Shown one piece after another: positions 1 through 8,694 of a stretch of 64,000 nt of DNA. The notes below the pieces were generated by a model, which saw only the letters and a program-made list of their open reading frames with translations, was not told the origin of the DNA and made no database searches. Origin of the DNA: Pseudomonas simiae (GTDB taxonomy: Bacteria > Pseudomonadota > Gammaproteobacteria > Pseudomonadales > Pseudomonadaceae). The stretch is taken from NCBI RefSeq assembly GCF_900111895.1, contig NZ_FOKB01000005.1, positions 62,001-126,000 of the forward strand, in the 5' to 3' direction. Each line of letters opens with the position of its first letter. Positions within the stretch are counted from its first letter, which is position 1. A program made the position numbers and the translations under genes.

Positions 1-1192
1 GCGCCACTTGTTCCAGATTGCTGGCTTCAAGCGCTTGTCGTTGTTGGGCCAAGGCGGCGAGGGTTTCCTTGCTGGCCATCGGAATGGTTTCCGGGGCGAC
101 CGGCGACCCTGGGCGCACGCGCTGCAGGCCCTTGACGACGATGGTGTCTTCTTTGTTGAGGCCACTGCGCACGATGCGCAAACCTTCGATCTTCGGCCCC
201 AGTTCCACTGAGCGATAAGCCGGCTTGTCGCCTTCCATCACCAGCACGAACTTCTTGCCGAGGTCGGTGCCGACGGCTTCGTCGTTGATCAACACGGCGG
301 AGTAGGTGCCGCTGCCAACCAGCTTCAAGCGGGCATACAGGCCAGGGGTGAATTCGCCTTTGCTGTTGTCGAACACGGCGCGACCACGGATGGTACCGGT
401 GGCCGGGTTGACCTGGTTGTCGACGAAGTTCATCTGGCCCTGGTGCGGGTTGCCGGTCTCGTTGGACAGGCCCAGATAAACCGGAGTGGTCGCACCGCGA
501 CGGCCTTGGCGAGCCAGTTCGGTGTACTTGAGGAACACACGCTCATCAGCGTCGAAGTAGGCGTAGACCTTGTCGGTGGAGACCACGCTGGTCAGCGCGG
601 TGACGTCGGCGGTCACCAGGTTACCGGCGGTGATTTCGGCACGGCTGACACGCCCGCTGATCGGCGAGGTCACACGGGTAAAGCTCAGGTTCAACTTGGC
701 CAGGTCCAACTGCGCCTGGATCCCGGCGACGGCAGCGCGGGCTTCCTGGGCAGCGGTGGTGCGCGAGTCGGCCAGTTCGGCCGAAATCGCATTGCTCTGG
801 CGCAGGCGCTCGCCGCGTTGGGCTTCGTTATCGCTGCGGGTGGCGGCGGCGCGGGTTTGTTGCAACTGGGCTTCAAGGCGGCGGACTTCAGCCTGGAACG
901 GACGCGGGTCGATCTGGAACAGCAGGTCGCCTTTCTTTACCAGGGCGCCTTCAGTGAAGGCCACCTGATCGATCTGGCCGGACACGCGCGGACGGATCTG
1001 TACGGTTTCGGGGGCTTCCAGGCGACCGGTGAACTCGTCCCACTCGTTGACCGGTTGTTCCAGCACCTTGGCCACGCTGACTTTGGCAGCAGGCATGGCG
1101 GCCGCTTGTTCCGGGGTCTTGCCGCACGCGCTCATCACCACCACGGCCAAAACCGCCAGGGGGAAGCGCAAATGTTTGAGTGACTGTTCCAT
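1..1192 (-). CDS. mexE: RND efflux periplasmic adaptor (MexE-like), 3' end cut by window
   Basis: Membrane-fusion subunit of a tripartite RND multidrug pump, linking inner-membrane transporter and outer-membrane channel in the periplasm. About 397 codons are visible from ATG at 1192; the C-terminus lies outside the window. The N-terminus (MEQSLKHLRFPLAVLAVVV then SACGK) is a lipoprotein-type signal with a Cys in the lipobox position. It is followed by the adaptor lipoyl/hairpin core with the typical RPRVSGQI and GDLLFQIDPRPFQAEV segments and a coiled-coil region. The overall sequence resembles the MexE/AcrA family, and the partner pump genes should follow outside the window. The upstream region carries a perfect 17-bp palindrome with LysR spacing (1277-1293), which fits the known MexT-type control of mexEF-oprN. 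Family assignment is firm; the exact MexE orthology is inferred. Confidence 0.85.
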   Translation of the reverse strand, partial: MEQSLKHLRFPLAVLAVVVMSACGKTPEQAAAMPAAKVSVAKVLEQPVNEWDEFTGRLEAPETVQIRPRVSGQIDQVAFTEGALVKKGDLLFQIDPRPFQAEVRRLEAQLQQTRAAATRSDNEAQRGERLRQSNAISAELADSRTTAAQEARAAVAGIQAQLDLAKLNLSFTRVTSPISGRVSRAEITAGNLVTADVTALTSVVSTDKVYAYFDADERVFLKYTELARQGRRGATTPVYLGLSNETGNPHQGQMNFVDNQVNPATGTIRGRAVFDNSKGEFTPGLYARLKLVGSGTYSAVLINDEAVGTDLGKKFVLVMEGDKPAYRSVELGPKIEGLRIVRSGLNKEDTIVVKGLQRVRPGSPVAPETIPMASKETLAALAQQRQALEASNLEQVA

Positions 1193-1642
1193 GAGGTGCA
1201 TCCGCCAATGTATTTGAGATGGGCGGATCATGCGCGGCGCTGTGCTATGTCACGAATCGAATGAAGCAAAGGTAACTATCATTCGGAATGATATAAGCGC
1301 GAGATTAGCCCTCTAGTATGGGGGTTTCGTTAGGGAGCTATCAATGAGATTAATGGCAAAAGTCTTTTGCCGTGCGGGTAAGGAACCTGAATCGTGGCAT
1401 AGAGGCTGGCGGATGCGTCGCACGATACTGCGAGCGTTATCCGCACGTCGGCATGGAGCGTCCCAGCCAAAATCCGTCAGGGGAAGGGGACGATGTGGCC
1501 GTCTCGATTGCCCGCGCGCTGCCGGAATCTGCGCAGGTCAGCCAGACGGTCCGCCCGTTGTTCTCTTGGAGGCGGGCACTGATTTGATCCTCGTCGCCAT
1601 AGCCTCCGACCTCATTTATGAGGTGCTCAAAGAGGCGTCTGA
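1193..1642. other. Intergenic region between pchA end and mexE start
   Basis: 450 bp separate the siderophore operon end from mexE. It holds the palindrome at 1277-1293, a 7-2-7 hairpin at 1609-1624 (ACCTCAT/ATGAGGT, no T-run) just beyond pchA, and an open frame at 1344-1646 (+, 100 codons). That frame has no recognisable domain or convincing ribosome site, so I do not call it a gene. Confidence 0.5.
1277..1293. promoter_or_regulatory. 17-bp perfect palindrome upstream of mexE (candidate LysR-type operator)
   Basis: TATCATTC-G-GAATGATA is a perfect 8-1-8 inverted repeat 84 bp upstream of the mexE start. It contains a T-N11-A core, the usual LysR-type box. MexT, a LysR regulator, controls mexEF-oprN in P. 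aeruginosa; assigning this site to a MexT-like protein is inference. Confidence 0.45.
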
Positions 1643-3010
1643 TTAGGGCCGGGGGGGGACGAGCAAGAGTGCCTGCTCCATGCTGGCAAGCTTGATTTGG
1701 GTCTCCTCATACTCCTCGGCAGGCTGAGAGCCCTCAACAATCCCGCACCCCGCGAACAAATGACAGTGCCGAGGGGCGATCAGCGCCGAGCGCAGAGCCA
1801 CCAGGAAGTCACCGTTACCCTGTGAATCCAGCCAACCCACAGGCGCCGCATACCAGCCCCGGTCGAAGCCTTCGTGGCGACGGATGAAGTCCATGGCGGT
1901 CGCAGTTGGCAATCCACCCACCGCCGGCGTTGGATGCAGCGCGTGGATACCGTCCAGCAAACGCTTGTCCGAGTTGAGTTGCGCCATGATCGGCGTGCTC
2001 AGGTGCTGCACGTTGGCCAGCTTCAGCAGGTTGGGGGATGACGCGGCCTGGAGGTCGCTGACCTTGCCGTCCAGGGCTTGGGTAATGGTCTGCACCACCA
2101 GTCGGTGTTCATGTTGCTCCTTGGGATCGGCCAGGAGCCGTTCACCGATAGCGTGATCCTCGTTGGCCGTCATGCCACGTCGCGCGCTGCCTGCCAGGGC
2201 ATGGGTGGTCAGACGACCCTCCTGACAACTGAGCAACCGTTCGGGCGTGGCACCCATGAAGCAATGCTCGCCACGGTGCAGCGCGAACAGGTGGGACGCG
2301 TTGCTGCGTGCGTGCAGACGCTGCATCACTGCTCCACTGTCGAGGGACGCGTCCAGTTGGTACTCGATATGCCGCGCCAACACCACTTTGTTCAAATCGC
2401 CAGCTGAAATGGCCTGCAATGCCCTATCGACCTTACCCTGCCATTGCCGGGAAGGCAGTGCAATGCGTTCGATGACGTCGGGCGCAGTGGCCGTCGCGGC
2501 GGGAGGGTTGAGCAATTGTGCATAGGCCGCCAGGCTGTCGCGAGCCAATGCCTGCGGGTCGCTGTCGGGTCCGACTACCCGCTGGCAGCGCAGCCAGCGG
2601 CCGTGGGCGTCTTCGCTGAGCAGCCAATGGGCCAGATGAAAACTGGCGTCAGCGAAGGCGGCCCAATGGGGGGCGCACGGCCGCTGTTCATCGAAGCGCA
2701 TGCCACCCAGCAGCAACGGTGCCTTGGACCCAACGATTACCGCGTCGGCGCACAGGGCGAACCATTGGCGGTCCACGTCGAGCATGCGCCGGGGGCCGCT
2801 GGCCTCGATCTGCCAGGCGCAACCCAGGCCGAACAGCGCCAGGTCCGGCGAGTGCGTGCACCAGAAGAACCCCTGCCTGTGGGCTTCATAAAGGGCCAGG
2901 GCTTCCAGCGTCGGCGCGGCGTATGAAGAAACAGCCATGACTGGCCTTTGATACGCCACCGCACGCTGGTGCGCGGTCTGGAACACCTTGAGCAACGCGT
3001 TCTCGTTCAT
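1643..3010 (-). CDS. pchA: Isochorismate synthase (salicylate biosynthesis)
   Basis: Converts chorismate to isochorismate, the first step to the salicylate cap of the siderophore. The 455-residue protein has the chorismate-binding fold of the PchA/MenF/EntC group. The C-terminal half carries the conserved blocks: GDLNKVVLAR, the GATPERLL segment, the THALAGSARRG segment, HLSTPI, HPTPAVGG and a C-terminal GCGIVEGSQPAEEYEET block holding the Mg-binding Glu residues. The start overlaps the pchB stop (ATGA), so the two are translationally coupled. It is the last gene of the 14-gene operon. Length is close to P. aeruginosa PchA (about 476). Separate PchA and PchB proteins are used here instead of a single YbtS/Irp9-type salicylate synthase. 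Confidence 0.93.
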   Translation of the reverse strand: MNENALLKVFQTAHQRAVAYQRPVMAVSSYAAPTLEALALYEAHRQGFFWCTHSPDLALFGLGCAWQIEASGPRRMLDVDRQWFALCADAVIVGSKAPLLLGGMRFDEQRPCAPHWAAFADASFHLAHWLLSEDAHGRWLRCQRVVGPDSDPQALARDSLAAYAQLLNPPAATATAPDVIERIALPSRQWQGKVDRALQAISAGDLNKVVLARHIEYQLDASLDSGAVMQRLHARSNASHLFALHRGEHCFMGATPERLLSCQEGRLTTHALAGSARRGMTANEDHAIGERLLADPKEQHEHRLVVQTITQALDGKVSDLQAASSPNLLKLANVQHLSTPIMAQLNSDKRLLDGIHALHPTPAVGGLPTATAMDFIRRHEGFDRGWYAAPVGWLDSQGNGDFLVALRSALIAPRHCHLFAGCGIVEGSQPAEEYEETQIKLASMEQALLLVPPRP

Positions 3011-3315
3011 ACCACCTTGCTCTTTTTCTGCAGCCAGAAGGCGGTCTGCTCGGCGATGTACCAGTGGATGATCTGGTTGAACAGCCCCTCGATAAACTCA
3101 CCGTCCAGCCCGACCGCCTGCGCCCATTGACGGCGCTGCGGCAACATCGCTGCGACGCGTTCCGGCGCGGCGATGCTGGCCTGGTCAGGTTTGAACGCGG
3201 AGGCGGCCTTGACGTACTGCATGCGCAGGCCGAGGGCGTCGATGATCTGCTGGTCGAGGCTGTCGATGGCCTGACGAATGTCCGAAAGGCCGGTGCAGTG
3301 TTCCGGGGTTTTCAT
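3007..3315 (-). CDS. pchB: Isochorismate pyruvate lyase
   Basis: Splits isochorismate into salicylate and pyruvate. The protein has 102 residues, the typical length of PchB, and the all-helical AroQ chorismate-mutase fold: an N-terminal long helix (SDIRQAIDSLDQQIIDALGLR) with the Arg of the active site, the AAPERVAAML loop, and a C-terminal helix ending in the lysine-rich tail. It overlaps pchC upstream and pchA downstream by ATGA junctions. Together with PchA it supplies free salicylate for the adenylating enzyme PchD encoded two genes upstream. Confidence 0.93.
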   Translation of the reverse strand: MKTPEHCTGLSDIRQAIDSLDQQIIDALGLRMQYVKAASAFKPDQASIAAPERVAAMLPQRRQWAQAVGLDGEFIEGLFNQIIHWYIAEQTAFWLQKKSKVV

Positions 3316-4070
3316 ACCGAGTCTCCCTGAAGGTAGGCAGTGCGTTGCAACAGGTGATGGATCACCGGTCGTGGTTGGTGCTTGAGGTAAAAGTGGTCGC
3401 CCTCGAACAGGCGAATATCCGGGGTGTGATGGCTGAGATCGGCCCAGTCGCGGGCCTGCTCAAGGCTGACTTCCGCGTCATCACGGGCCAGCAGCACATC
3501 GAGTGGCGCCGTCAAGCGGGCAAGCTGCTTGGGCCGCCAGGTTTCGATGGCCTGGTAGTCGCTGCGCAGGGTCGGCAGGAACAGCGCACGCAGTTGCGGG
3601 TTGGCCCACAGGCCGGCGGCGTCGGCGTCCTGGCGCAGGATATCGGCGATCAGCGTGGCGTCGTCCTGGCGGTGCAGGTCACTGGGCGGTTGCCGGTGCG
3701 CAGGCGCGTGGCCCGAGACGAACACATGGGTGGCTCCACAACCTGCCGCCTGCAGGCGCACCCCCACGGCGTAGGCGAGGGTGGCGCCCATGCTGTGGCC
3801 GAATAGCAGCAAGGGCCGGGCGGGCAGCGTTTGCAGCGCTGCGGCAATGTGCATGGCCAGGCTCTCCAAGCACGGGATATGCGTTTCGTTGAAACGCTCT
3901 TCACGCCCTGGATACTGCACGGCCAACAGGTCGATATCCCCCGGCAGGTGCGCCAGCCACGGACGAAAAAAACTCGCGCTGCCCCCGGCATGCGCCAGGC
4001 ACACCAAGCGCGCCCGCGCCAGTTCGCTTTCTCGCAGCACGCGCAGCCACGGCGATGCAGCGCCGTTCAT
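3312..4070 (-). CDS. pchC: Type II editing thioesterase
   Basis: External thioesterase that removes wrongly loaded groups from NRPS carrier proteins. The 252-residue alpha/beta-hydrolase shows the family pattern LVCLAHAGGSASFFRPW, the YPGRE block, the nucleophile elbow GHSMG, an Asp-containing ARDD segment and the C-terminal GDHFYL histidine. It is translationally coupled to pchD and pchB. It resembles PchC of P. aeruginosa and YbtT of Yersinia in length and position. Cytoplasmic. Confidence 0.92.
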   Translation of the reverse strand: MNGAASPWLRVLRESELARARLVCLAHAGGSASFFRPWLAHLPGDIDLLAVQYPGREERFNETHIPCLESLAMHIAAALQTLPARPLLLFGHSMGATLAYAVGVRLQAAGCGATHVFVSGHAPAHRQPPSDLHRQDDATLIADILRQDADAAGLWANPQLRALFLPTLRSDYQAIETWRPKQLARLTAPLDVLLARDDAEVSLEQARDWADLSHHTPDIRLFEGDHFYLKHQPRPVIHHLLQRTAYLQGDSV

Positions 4071-5665
4071 AGCGCCAGCACCTGCTCTGCCAGGGCCTTG
4101 CGGTTGACCTTGCCCAGGCGCGTCAGCGGGAACTCGCGCAGCACCTGCAAGCGATCCGGCAATTTGTAGGCGGCCAGCCCACGTTCACGCAGCCAGGCGT
4201 TGATCGAGGCCAGGTCGACCTGCTCGCCGTGGGCCAGCACACAGGCGCAGCTGCGTTCCCCCAACAGCTCGTCGGCCAGGGCCACCAGCGCTACATCGCG
4301 AATCAGTGGGTGGCCGAGCAGCAGGTTCTCGATCTCTTCCACGGGGATTTTCTCGCCACCGCGATTGATCACGTCCTTGCTGCGTCCCTCGACGATCAAA
4401 TGCCCTTCGGGTAGGCGCCGCACCAGGTCGCCGCTGCGGTAAAAACCGTCGGCGGTAAAGGCGCGCTGGTTCTGCTCGGCGGCGTTGTAATAGCCGCGAA
4501 TGGTGTAGGGACCACGCACCAGCAATTCACCAATGGCACCAGGTGCTACCGGCTGGTCGTCGGCGTCGACGATGCGGATCTCATCGTCGGCGGTCAGCGG
4601 TAGTCCCTGGGTGTCAAACACCAACGCCTGCGGATCATCCAGCGGCGTGAAACACAGTAAACCCTCGGCCATGCCGTACACCTGTTGCAGGCCGCAGCCC
4701 AGGGCCGGGCGGATGCGTGCGGCAATCTCGGCCTTGAGCCGGGCACCGCCGACCTGCAGCCATTGCAGGCTGCTCAGGTCGTTATCGGACCATTGCGCGA
4801 CTTCCAGCCACAGCAGTACCAGTGGCGGGATCAGGGCGGTGTGGGTGATGCGTTCGCGTTCGATCAGTTCGAAGGCGGTGTCCGGGCTCGGTTCCGGCGC
4901 CAGCACCAGGGTGGCACCGACGCTGAACACGCCCAGCGCACCGGGGGAGGCGAGGGGGAAGTTGTGCGCCACCGGCAATGCGGCGAGGTAACGCGTATCG
5001 GCATCGAACCCACACGCCTGGGCCGCCAGGCGCGCATTGCACGCGTAGTCGTCATGGGTGCGCGGGATCAGCTTGGGCAGGCCGGTGGTGCCGCCGGACA
5101 GCAGCAACACTGCCACCTCTCGCGAATCTGGCTGCGACCATTCTCGCGGGCTGGCGACACACTGCGCCAGGGGCACAAACTCCTCGGCGGCGCCGACCAC
5201 CCACACCTGTTGCAGGCTCGGCACTTGCGCACGCAGCGTGCGCGCCAACGGGCGATAGTCGAAGCCCAGATGCTGATCGACAATCACATAGGCCACCGCC
5301 TGGCTGAGGTGCGCCAGGTGCGCCAGTTCATGTTCACGATGGGCCGGCAACGCAAACACCGGAATGACGCCCAGGCGCAGCAGGGCGAAGGTCAGGCTGA
5401 AGAATTCGGCGACATTCGGTAACTGCACCAGCACCCGCTGGCCAGCCACCAGCCCGCGCTCAGCGAGACCGGCGGCCAGACAGTCGGCCTGATGGTTGAG
5501 GTCGGCGTAGGTCCAGCGCCGAGTGCCGTCTACCAACGCTTCTTTGTGCGGCGTACGCCGGGCCTGCTCGCGCAGCAGTTCGCCCAGGGGCGCGCCGCGC
5601 CAGTAGCCTTGCTCGCGGTAGCGGTGGATAAAGTCGTCGGGCCAGTCAGTACATCCATCAAGCAT
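4067..5665 (-). CDS. pchD: Salicylate-AMP ligase (salicyl-ArCP loading)
   Basis: Stand-alone aryl adenylation enzyme that activates salicylate with ATP and loads it on the aryl carrier domain of the first NRPS. It has 532 residues, the normal DhbE/EntE/YbtE length. Visible motifs include the P-loop LLLSGGTTGLPKLIPRTHDDY (A3-like), the aryl-acid pocket segment HNFPL, QVYGMAEGL (A5), the YRSGDLVRRL region (A7) and LTRLGKVNRKAL with the catalytic Lys near the C-terminus. It overlaps the VOC gene upstream by 8 bp and pchC downstream by ATGA. Salicylate rather than 2,3-dihydroxybenzoate is inferred from co-transcription with pchA and pchB. Confidence 0.92.
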   Translation of the reverse strand: MLDGCTDWPDDFIHRYREQGYWRGAPLGELLREQARRTPHKEALVDGTRRWTYADLNHQADCLAAGLAERGLVAGQRVLVQLPNVAEFFSLTFALLRLGVIPVFALPAHREHELAHLAHLSQAVAYVIVDQHLGFDYRPLARTLRAQVPSLQQVWVVGAAEEFVPLAQCVASPREWSQPDSREVAVLLLSGGTTGLPKLIPRTHDDYACNARLAAQACGFDADTRYLAALPVAHNFPLASPGALGVFSVGATLVLAPEPSPDTAFELIERERITHTALIPPLVLLWLEVAQWSDNDLSSLQWLQVGGARLKAEIAARIRPALGCGLQQVYGMAEGLLCFTPLDDPQALVFDTQGLPLTADDEIRIVDADDQPVAPGAIGELLVRGPYTIRGYYNAAEQNQRAFTADGFYRSGDLVRRLPEGHLIVEGRSKDVINRGGEKIPVEEIENLLLGHPLIRDVALVALADELLGERSCACVLAHGEQVDLASINAWLRERGLAAYKLPDRLQVLREFPLTRLGKVNRKALAEQVLAL

Positions 5666-6377
5666 GGCAATCTCCTTGGGCAGTCGGGCAGCTCAACAAC
5701 TGGGCGCCGTGCAAATTCAACGGGTGCGCAAGGCCGGTGATATGCACCGCTTGTACGCCGGTGTGCGTGGCCGGTTGCAGGCGCAGCAGCGGGTCATCGC
5801 CGGCCAGTAAGTTGAGGGCGGGGTGATCGTCGGGGTGTACGCCCAGAAGAATCGCGGCCAACCCGGTGGCGCCATTGGGGTGCACCCTGCGCGCCGGGTG
5901 CTGGGAAGGTGAGTAGGGCGTGACCAGGAATGGCAGGCGGTCATGGCGCGGGTACACGAAGCGAAAGCGTGTTTGACTGCCATCGGCGCAGGTGCGTCGC
6001 CAGTTCACCGTGCGCCCCATGTGCACGCCGCAGGCCGCGAGGCTCTTGAGGCGCGGCGCCAGGGCCGGGTCTTCGCACAGCAGGGCGAGGTCGCAGAAGC
6101 CTTCGCCCTGGGCGGCCCAACGCAACATGCGCCGTCCGGCCCCCCGGCCGGCGAGGCAGTCGATGGGCCACTTGAACAGCCAGGCATGCCGAGGCGTGGT
6201 CAGCAGTTCGATGATCGGCCCCTGGCTGAACCAGATGTGCGCGTGTTGCGCGCTGGCCTCGGCAGTGGCGTAAGTGACCTCGAAGCCGGCAGCGCGGAAA
6301 TTCGCTACGGCCTGGTGCAGATCGCGCACCCACAGCAGCACATGGCTGCATGCGGAAGAGGGTTGGGCAGTGTTCAA
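5658..6377 (-). CDS. VOC/glyoxalase-like protein of siderophore operon
   Basis: A 239-residue protein resembling the vicinal-oxygen-chelate (glyoxalase/bleomycin-resistance) superfamily. The N-terminus CSHVLLWVRDLHQAVANFRAAGFEV is a typical VOC beta-alpha start, and two further beta-rich halves follow, with VHPNGATGLAAILLGVHPDD beginning the second. No activity can be named. It lies inside the siderophore operon, coupled by ATGA to the imine reductase and overlapping pchD by 8 bp, so a role in tailoring, precursor chemistry or protection against the product is likely. The classical P. aeruginosa pch operons lack such a gene. Confidence 0.7.
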   Translation of the reverse strand: MNTAQPSSACSHVLLWVRDLHQAVANFRAAGFEVTYATAEASAQHAHIWFSQGPIIELLTTPRHAWLFKWPIDCLAGRGAGRRMLRWAAQGEGFCDLALLCEDPALAPRLKSLAACGVHMGRTVNWRRTCADGSQTRFRFVYPRHDRLPFLVTPYSPSQHPARRVHPNGATGLAAILLGVHPDDHPALNLLAGDDPLLRLQPATHTGVQAVHITGLAHPLNLHGAQLLSCPTAQGDCHA

Positions 6378-7519
6378 AACGGCAGGGCTCCCAGCAGTTG
6401 GGCGGTGTCGTCACCGCAAGGGGGGTGTACGGCGTCGGCACGGGCCTGGAGTTCGGCCAGTGGCAGTGCACGCGGCACCGGTGGTTCGATCAGTTCAGGC
6501 ATGCCGATCAGGCTGTTCATTTCGCGCCAGGCCATGGACACCTCGGTGGCCCACACACCGCTGCGCAGGCGGCGTGCGGGTTCATCGATGTCGCGACACA
6601 GCTCGCCGAGGGCGACAGTGACTGCATCGGGCCAGACCTGGTTGAACACCTGGTGGTAGCTCGCCGGGGTCTGCGGGTCGAGCACCACCATGGTCGGACC
6701 GGCCAGGCGTTCGCTGCCGGGGCCGGCCATGATCAAGCGGTCGGTGTTGTCCCGTGGGGCGTGCAGGCGCGGGTTCCAGAGCACCGGGCCATGGGTGTCA
6801 CCCAGGCTCAGCACGCCGGCTTCGCAGCCCACTTCGAGGCGATGCAACAGGAAGGAATGGTTGTCCGGGTCCTGGGGGTGCACCTGGTTCTGAATGCGCA
6901 GGCTGATCGGTACACCGTTGAAACGCGCGTTGAGCCGCGTGAAGGGTTGCGTCCCGACTCCGGCACCCGGCGCTGCGAACACCCAGGGCCGCATACCCCC
7001 GGCGAGACGCCCGAGAATGTCCAGCAGCGGGTAGGCGACCTGACTGTTGCAAGCTGCGTCGATATACGCCAGCCCCTGCTGTTCGCGCAGGTACTCGGCC
7101 ACGGTGAGAAAACGCCGGATCGCGAGGATATTCGGGTACAGCGTGTTCACCGCATAAGCCGCGCGGCCCTGGCGCGCGGCCTGCATGCACGCAGCGATTT
7201 CGCGGTGGTGCACCGGGTGTTCCTGGAGCACATGGATGCCCCGCCGCAGCAGGTGCTGGGCCAGCTCGCTGCCGGCGCCGCCGGTGGCGCCTGAGCGCAC
7301 CACCACGCAGGCGATATCGACGTCATCCGGCACTTGCTCCACAGCCTCGTACAGCGGCACGCCATAGTGCGCGGCGCAGGCGCGGGAGTAGGCATTGCCG
7401 CGTGACAGGATGCCCACCAGTTCGTAGTCGGCTTGAGCGCGCGCCAGGGCTTGCAGGTAAATACGGCCGAACGCGGTGCCAGCAATGACCACGCGTTTGC
7501 GTACAGGCGGGCGGCTCAT
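6374..7519 (-). CDS. Thiazolinyl imine reductase (PchG/YbtU/Irp3 family)
   Basis: NADPH-dependent reductase that converts an NRPS-bound thiazoline ring to a thiazolidine. The 381-residue protein begins RVVIAGTAFGRIYLQAL, a Rossmann motif of the Gfo/Idh/MocA-like imine-reductase family, and has the family's HVLQEHPVH and NTLYPN segments. I chose the ATG at 7519 because it overlaps the P450 stop as ATGA; the frame stays open 18 codons further upstream. It is coupled to the VOC gene downstream. Whether it is a PchG-type or PchK-type enzyme, and which of the three predicted rings it reduces, cannot be told from sequence reading alone. Confidence 0.88.
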   Translation of the reverse strand: MSRPPVRKRVVIAGTAFGRIYLQALARAQADYELVGILSRGNAYSRACAAHYGVPLYEAVEQVPDDVDIACVVVRSGATGGAGSELAQHLLRRGIHVLQEHPVHHREIAACMQAARQGRAAYAVNTLYPNILAIRRFLTVAEYLREQQGLAYIDAACNSQVAYPLLDILGRLAGGMRPWVFAAPGAGVGTQPFTRLNARFNGVPISLRIQNQVHPQDPDNHSFLLHRLEVGCEAGVLSLGDTHGPVLWNPRLHAPRDNTDRLIMAGPGSERLAGPTMVVLDPQTPASYHQVFNQVWPDAVTVALGELCRDIDEPARRLRSGVWATEVSMAWREMNSLIGMPELIEPPVPRALPLAELQARADAVHPPCGDDTAQLLGALPF

Positions 7520-8694
7520 GACCAGGTCACCGGCAGGCAGTGGGCGCCGCGAAAAAACGTCGCGGTTTTCCATTGCACTTCGCCGCAGCGTTGCAGGTCG
7601 GGCAGGCGCACCACCAGGGCGTGCAGCGCCTCCTGCAATTCGACCCGTGCCAGGGCCGAGCCGATGCAGTGATGCAGGCCATGGCCGAAGCCGAAATGGC
7701 CGTTGGCATCCCGATGCAGGTCCAGCGCCTGCGGGTTTTCAAAGCGTGCGGGGTCATGGTTGGCGGCGCCGATGGAGGCGAACACCGCGTCGCCCTGGCG
7801 CACCAGGGTTTCACCGACCTGAATGTCTTCCAGCGCGTAGTGCACAAACATCGCCGCCGAGGCCAGCGGGATGTAGCGCAGCAGCTCTTCGACCGCCTGC
7901 GGTATCTGCTCGGGATCGGCCTTGAGCTGTTGCCACTGGGTGGGGTTGTCCAGCAGCACCTGGATGAAATTGGGGATCTGCGCGGCACTGCCTTCGTAAC
8001 CGGCGACCAGGATCGCAATGCACAACAGCAGCAATTGCTCCTCGTTGAGGGACTCGCCTTTGTCGTCGGTCTGGGTCAAGGCGGTCATGAAGTCATCCCG
8101 CGGTTCGCGTCGACGCTCGGCCACCAGGCCTTTGATGTACGCGGCCAGTTCACCCAAGTGACGTTGGGTTTGGGCTGCGTCCTCGGTGCGGGTTGACAGC
8201 AGTGAATCGTTCCACACCTTGAAGCGATCACGGTCCTGAACCGGTACACCGAGCAGCTCGCAGATCAGTGCCAGGGGCAGCGGCAGGGCGTAGTCGTTGA
8301 CCAGGTCGGCAGGCGGGCCGGCGGCGAGCATACGGTCGATCAACTGGTGAGCGTAATCGCGGGCGTGGGGGCGCAGGGCTTCGACGCGGCGACGGGTGAA
8401 GGCCTGGGCGGCGCGCGAGCGAATTCGCGTGAGTTGCGGCGGGTCCATCATCACGATGCCACCGGCGATGCGCGGAAACGCGCGGGGGCTGTCGTCGCGG
8501 CGAAACACCTCGCTGCGGCTGAAGCGCCGGTCGCCCAACACCAGGCGAACATCGTCGTAGCGGGTGGCGAGCCAGGCGGGGGCGCCGATGGGCATCTGGA
8601 TGCGCAACAGCCCCGGTGCCTGCTGGGCATGGCGATAGGGCTCGGCCAGCTTCAGGTCGGTGAAGCGGTTGAAAGGGTAGTCCAGCGGGGTCAT
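7516..8694 (-). CDS. Cytochrome P450 of siderophore operon
   Basis: Soluble bacterial P450 of 392 residues. The heme-binding loop is HFGFGHGLHHCIGSALARVELQ-like with the Cys thiolate, the K-helix ExxR is EELLR, and the N-terminal half has the FSRSEVFRRDD and MMDPPQLTRIRS segments of CYP monooxygenases. The I-helix reads ILVAGYEGSAAQ: the acid (Glu) is kept, but the usual next Thr is replaced by Gly-Ser. The start at 8694 overlaps the upstream methyltransferase stop (ATGA), and the stop overlaps the reductase start. The frame remains open far upstream only because of the high GC content. It is probably a tailoring enzyme (hydroxylation, desaturation or ring oxidation) for the siderophore; the classical pyochelin and yersiniabactin operons have no such gene. 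Confidence 0.9.
   Translation of the reverse strand: MTPLDYPFNRFTDLKLAEPYRHAQQAPGLLRIQMPIGAPAWLATRYDDVRLVLGDRRFSRSEVFRRDDSPRAFPRIAGGIVMMDPPQLTRIRSRAAQAFTRRRVEALRPHARDYAHQLIDRMLAAGPPADLVNDYALPLPLALICELLGVPVQDRDRFKVWNDSLLSTRTEDAAQTQRHLGELAAYIKGLVAERRREPRDDFMTALTQTDDKGESLNEEQLLLLCIAILVAGYEGSAAQIPNFIQVLLDNPTQWQQLKADPEQIPQAVEELLRYIPLASAAMFVHYALEDIQVGETLVRQGDAVFASIGAANHDPARFENPQALDLHRDANGHFGFGHGLHHCIGSALARVELQEALHALVVRLPDLQRCGEVQWKTATFFRGAHCLPVTWS

Noticed and set aside
1344..1646. 100-codon plus-strand frame between mexE and pchA
   Set aside because: No domain, poor codon pattern and no convincing ribosome site; could be a remnant at most.
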